A stretch of DNA of 64,000 nucleotides, taken from positions 1-64,000 of the forward strand of contig JBDXGZ010000026.1 of assembly GCA_039989855.1 (NCBI GenBank). Direction: 5' to 3'. The translations under genes and the position numbers were made by a program. Under the pieces are notes generated by a model, which was given only the letters and a program-made list of their open reading frames with translations, was not told the origin of the DNA and searched no databases. This stretch comes from CALFVT01 sp039989855. Its GTDB lineage: Bacteria; Pseudomonadota; Alphaproteobacteria; Caulobacterales; Maricaulaceae. Position 1 is the first letter of the stretch. Each line of letters begins with the position of its first letter. This document shows, one piece after another, positions 60,823 through 64,000 of this stretch.

Positions 60823-61929
60823 ATGTATGTATTAAACGAGTCATCCAACACGATTAGTCCTCTTGAGCGACGCACATTCACAAGCTTAAAGTTAAGTGAA
60901 CGCAATCATTTGCAAAAATGGATTTTGGATCATCCTGAAATGCTTGGAGAGGAATTACTCATACTCCAGGAAGAGTTTGACGGTTGGGACGAAACGAGAG
61001 AGCGACTGGATGTTCTAGCCATGGACAAGAATGGTAGATTAGTCGTTATAGAAAATAAGTTGGACGACTCTGGAAAGGATGTTGTCTGGCAAGCTCTCAA
61101 ATATGCTGCGTATTGCTCTTCATTAACCCGACAGGACATCATCAAACTTTATCAGGATTATTTAGGTCCTGAAGAAAGCAGTGATGCTGAGGTAAATATG
61201 GCGACGTTTCTTGAAGTTGAAGATTTGAGTGATGTTGAAATAAGTGAAGGGACGAGCCAGCGACTCATTTTAACAGCAGCAAAATTCCGGAAAGAAGTTA
61301 CAGCCACATGCCTTTGGCTAATTGATCACGGTATTGATGTTCAGTGCAAACGTATTACCCCTTTTAGCTACCAAGACAAAGTTCTGTTGAATGTGGAGCA
61401 AGTCATTCCGCCAAAGGAAGCGCAAGAGTTTATGGTTCGTATTGGCCGTAAAAAACTTGAAGAGCAGCGAGGCCGAACAGAAAATGTTGAGCGACATCGC
61501 CGTAGGCTTAAATTTTGGGGGCAATTATTGCCGACATTATCGCAGGAAGCTGAAAAGCTATTTTCAAACAGAAGCCCTGGGAAAGATCATTGGTTATCTG
61601 GGTCAACAGGCCATTCTGGCATAAATCATAATTTCCACTTTTTAAAAGATCGTATTCGCTATGAGTTATACATAGGCAATTCAGATCACGACTATAACAA
61701 GCATATATATGATGTCTTATTGGCGAAGAAAGAACAGTTGGAAACGGCGTTTGGAGATGCCTTGGATTGGCGCCGGCTTGATGATAAAAAATCATCTCGA
61801 ATTTTCGTTGAAAAGCTCACTGACAGTTATGATGAAGATAGTTGGCCAGATGCCTTTACGTGGCTTGATGAGAAAATGAATAAAGGCATCGGCGCGTTTC
61901 AATCTGAATTGAATAAGCTTAAGCTTTAA
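60823..61929 (+). CDS. DUF4268 protein with PD-(D/E)XK nuclease-like N-terminus
   Basis: A 368-residue protein. The N-terminal half has the NucS-like nuclease core: D63 in RLDVLAMD, E77 and K79 in VIENK, and Q90 in WQALKYA, the order D-ExK-Q of PD-(D/E)XK enzymes. The C-terminal half (from about 200) is DUF4268-like. Such proteins occur in defence islands and with restriction genes. It has no clear ribosome binding site (TTGATTTAATG), which is odd. The gene lies in the AT-rich element after the structured RNA. Whether it cuts DNA is unknown. Confidence 0.8.
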   Translation: MYVLNESSNTISPLERRTFTSLKLSERNHLQKWILDHPEMLGEELLILQEEFDGWDETRERLDVLAMDKNGRLVVIENKLDDSGKDVVWQALKYAAYCSSLTRQDIIKLYQDYLGPEESSDAEVNMATFLEVEDLSDVEISEGTSQRLILTAAKFRKEVTATCLWLIDHGIDVQCKRITPFSYQDKVLLNVEQVIPPKEAQEFMVRIGRKKLEEQRGRTENVERHRRRLKFWGQLLPTLSQEAEKLFSNRSPGKDHWLSGSTGHSGINHNFHFLKDRIRYELYIGNSDHDYNKHIYDVLLAKKEQLETAFGDALDWRRLDDKKSSRIFVEKLTDSYDEDSWPDAFTWLDEKMNKGIGAFQSELNKLKL

Positions 61930-62054
61930 AGAAAAAATATGACGAAAATTGAAAAGAAACTTGATGTTTTCTAAGTATATCCTCTGCCATACAAAAATGA
62001 CAGGTAATTTAATATATATTTTGGAGAAAAAGTTTAAAGTAAACTTTAAAAAAT

Positions 62055-62687
62055 TTATGAATTATTTTGAGGGATTAGTATATTCGGTCTTAGTTTATCT
62101 GTAGCTGAATTGTCATTAAAGTTCCTACCTAATCTTTCATCTTCTAATTCAGGAAGAAACTCAGGGTAAAATAACTCACATAGTATCCAAATATATTTTT
62201 TTACGCCAAGTCTAGTGTTGATAGGAATTCTGCAATTTCCTGAATTCAGATGTAAGTGAGAGGCTGGGTGGTTGGGGGCCTTTTCTTCTGGGTCGTATTC
62301 AAACCGTAAGCAAGTTTTTCGTGGTTCTAGTATTGGGTTTCCTCCAAAATCAAACTCATGGAAAGGATTGTCTAAGTTTTGCTCAGCTAGGCCAGGAATA
62401 AATACAAAACGATGCCAAATAATAGTTCTGCTTTTAATACGGTACTTTAACTGAAGTAATGAACCGTCAAATAATAATGCTGAATACTGGGATGAATTTA
62501 CAATATCTATGTAATGCTGTATTGAACCTTCGTGCGCTAAATTAAAATCAGCAGTTTGAGATGTATCTCCGACTTCAATTTCAATCTTGTTGCCTTGCAG
62601 CTTCTTATCTGTAATGGCATTGAATGATACAACCAACCCAATATCTATTAATTTTGCTAAATATAGGTTTAGTGCGTTAACTTTCAT
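62055..62687 (-). CDS. DUF2290-like protein, partner of helicase
   Basis: A 210-residue protein with the DUF2290-like block RFEYDPEEKAPNHPASHLHL followed by NSGNCRIPI; notable residues are H140, H144, H146 and C152/R153. No catalytic family is known. Its ATG overlaps the helicase stop in the TAATG form, so it is translationally coupled to it. The conserved histidine cluster could be a metal or nuclease-like site. The pair resembles a two-gene accessory or defence module; this is inference. Confidence 0.65.
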   Translation of the reverse strand: MKVNALNLYLAKLIDIGLVVSFNAITDKKLQGNKIEIEVGDTSQTADFNLAHEGSIQHYIDIVNSSQYSALLFDGSLLQLKYRIKSRTIIWHRFVFIPGLAEQNLDNPFHEFDFGGNPILEPRKTCLRFEYDPEEKAPNHPASHLHLNSGNCRIPINTRLGVKKYIWILCELFYPEFLPELEDERLGRNFNDNSATDKLRPNILIPQNNS

Positions 62688-64000
62688 TATTCAATTTTCT
62701 GAGCGAGGGCTTTTAAGGCCTCAACAATACTAGGTGATAGGTCATCTTTATTCAATCTACCTGCTTCAAAAAGGGGTAATAGTTCCGATAATTTTTCGAG
62801 GTCAGCAATTTGCGAAAGTGTTTCAGTTTCATCGACTTCTTTATAACGTGTTCTCAATAAAGAAAGTTCTCTAGTATTTGGGTATTTGAATGAAAGTGCA
62901 AACTCATTCTGTCGTATTTTTAAAAACTCGCCTTTCAATGCTTTCATTGCTGAGCCAGCGCCACTAACTCTAACCCATGCTCTAGAACGTGTCATTGATG
63001 TAAAAAGTATGTTCCTTAACGTTCCGATATTGAGACCCGCATAACAATGCCCAGCTCCAACAACATATACCATTGGTGCTTCATTTCCTTTCGCTCTATA
63101 TACATGAGTGATTGCTATTGATGATGCTGAAAATATTTCATTTGCTGTTCCAGTAACACCTACTAAATGAGATCTAATTTTATTTTTTTGAAGGGCTTTC
63201 ATGAGCAATGGTGCCATTGATTTAGTTCTCATTGCGTCACACATAATTACCAAAATGTCGTCATGATCAAGTTCGTCTTCTTTGAGGTTTTTAGCTATTG
63301 ATTTAGCAACCCAATCAAATTCCTTTTCAACTGTATCAAATTCATTAAAATTTACAGCATCGTCAGGTTGGATTAATTCGGAAAAATAAGTGGGGGTGGC
63401 GTCTGGCGCCCTTTCAAGCGTTACGTTGCGTCCTTTGTGAAGTTCTCCATTTGTGACATGGTATCCAATCTTACTCCAGGTATTGGGAGTTTCAAACATT
63501 TGTATTAAACCATTTGTTCTATCAGTTCCAAAACCCAGCCCATGAGCTGCCGTTAAATTCCAGTGTGTGTTTCGATAACAAACAGGTAGGGTGATATCTT
63601 GCTTAGGCATGCCCTTTTTGTTACTTAGAGTGACTCTAGTTTTACCCTTATGATCCGAACCAAAAAGTTCGGCTGGGGAACGCATTTCTAATTCATTTAA
63701 TGTTTGAAGCTCATCGTATGCATAGATTATTCTGTGCGGGGGCTTAGTAAACATGTACAAAAGTTCAAAAAACCTTGCGGGTAAGTCTTGAGCTTCATCA
63801 ACTAGTACTGCGTCATATATTTTAGGGACATCAATGTTATTGTTGATAATATGTTTATATAGTTCCTCAATGATACCTTGGAACTCTTTGCCGAAGCCAA
63901 ATCTTTTAGCGTACCCAAAATTTCTTATTGGAGCGCTTACGCTCGCAGCCATTTCAGAGTACAAACCCATTGAGCCTGAGCTACCCCAGGCATGCATGAC
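62687..64000 (-). CDS. SF1 (UvrD-like) DNA helicase, partial at window edge
   Basis: The C-terminal 437 residues of a superfamily 1 helicase; the frame stays open to the window end (position 64000), so the Walker A part and the true start lie outside. Visible motifs are DEAQDLPARF (Walker B) near residue 68, YAYDELQTL (motif III), SITHVYRAKGNEAPMVYVV (motif V) and LFTSMTRSRAWVRVSG (motif VI). It is coupled to the DUF2290-like gene. SF1 helicases with small partner genes are known in phage defence, such as Gabija GajB, but this pair is not that system. Confidence 0.88.
   Translation of the reverse strand, partial: VMHAWGSSGSMGLYSEMAASVSAPIRNFGYAKRFGFGKEFQGIIEELYKHIINNNIDVPKIYDAVLVDEAQDLPARFFELLYMFTKPPHRIIYAYDELQTLNELEMRSPAELFGSDHKGKTRVTLSNKKGMPKQDITLPVCYRNTHWNLTAAHGLGFGTDRTNGLIQMFETPNTWSKIGYHVTNGELHKGRNVTLERAPDATPTYFSELIQPDDAVNFNEFDTVEKEFDWVAKSIAKNLKEDELDHDDILVIMCDAMRTKSMAPLLMKALQKNKIRSHLVGVTGTANEIFSASSIAITHVYRAKGNEAPMVYVVGAGHCYAGLNIGTLRNILFTSMTRSRAWVRVSGAGSAMKALKGEFLKIRQNEFALSFKYPNTRELSLLRTRYKEVDETETLSQIADLEKLSELLPLFEAGRLNKDDLSPSIVEALKALAQKIE

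Noticed and set aside
62055..64000. Gabija system (GajA/GajB)
   Set aside because: No OLD-family nuclease gene accompanies the helicase; the partner is a DUF2290-like protein.
1..64000. CRISPR array or rRNA operon
   Set aside because: No regularly spaced repeats and no rRNA sequence were seen on either strand.

Overview
The window looks like a chromosomal segment of a moderately low-GC Gram-negative bacterium, most plausibly an alphaproteobacterium of the marine Hyphomonadaceae/Robiginitomaculaceae type. The grounds are two TonB-dependent receptors with the plug opening IDEIVVTAR, SnoaL/SDR/Rieske-rich catabolic genes, and small GFA-family zinc proteins. This placement is inference from gene content and is not proven.

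Bases 1-837 hold a tRNA-Leu(GAG) gene and a long gap. Bases 838 to about 58,260 form one large catabolic region with a TonB receptor at each end (838-3114 and 54475-56925). Between them lie three Rieske oxygenase large subunits, three SnoaL-like proteins, several SDRs, two paralogous zinc alcohol dehydrogenases, an aldehyde dehydrogenase, two acyl-CoA ligases, four acyl-CoA dehydrogenases, two class III CoA-transferase/racemase proteins, crotonases, a MaoC-type hydratase, an HSD10-like SDR, a FadB-like fusion, an SCP2-type thiolase, two thiolase-fold/DUF35 units with degraded catalytic sites, an E1-alpha/E1-beta/E2 2-oxoacid dehydrogenase set, two transporters, and a carotenoid oxygenase next to the second receptor. 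Five regulators (TetR, LuxR solo, FadR/GntR, AraC) and several inverted repeats sit among them.

Read together, the genes suggest uptake through the outer membrane, oxygenative attack (Rieske or carotenoid oxygenase), alcohol to aldehyde to acid oxidation, CoA activation, and beta-oxidation of a methyl-branched or isoprenoid-like chain. The chain type is inferred from the AMACR-like racemase, HSD10-like SDR, SCP2 thiolase and dienoyl-CoA-reductase-like SDR. The substrate (terpenoid, steroid side chain, apocarotenoid or stilbene-like aromatic) cannot be fixed from sequence. No ferredoxin, ferredoxin reductase, ring-cleavage dioxygenase or E3 gene is present.

From about 58,262 to the right edge the content changes to a visibly AT-rich integrated element. 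It has a P4-type tyrosine integrase, an AlpA-like HTH protein, a 500-bp gap with a strikingly regular predicted RNA pseudoknot and further hairpins, a DUF4268/PD-(D/E)XK nuclease-like protein, and a translationally coupled pair of an SF1 helicase (cut by the window edge) and a DUF2290-like protein. This right part resembles a defence or accessory island.

The most unusual signals are the pseudoknot region near 60.4 kb, a set of three matching operators that ties the TetR regulator to two Rieske promoters and its own divergent promoter, an anti-Shine-Dalgarno arrangement ahead of the second TonB receptor, and thiolase-fold proteins that have lost catalytic residues.
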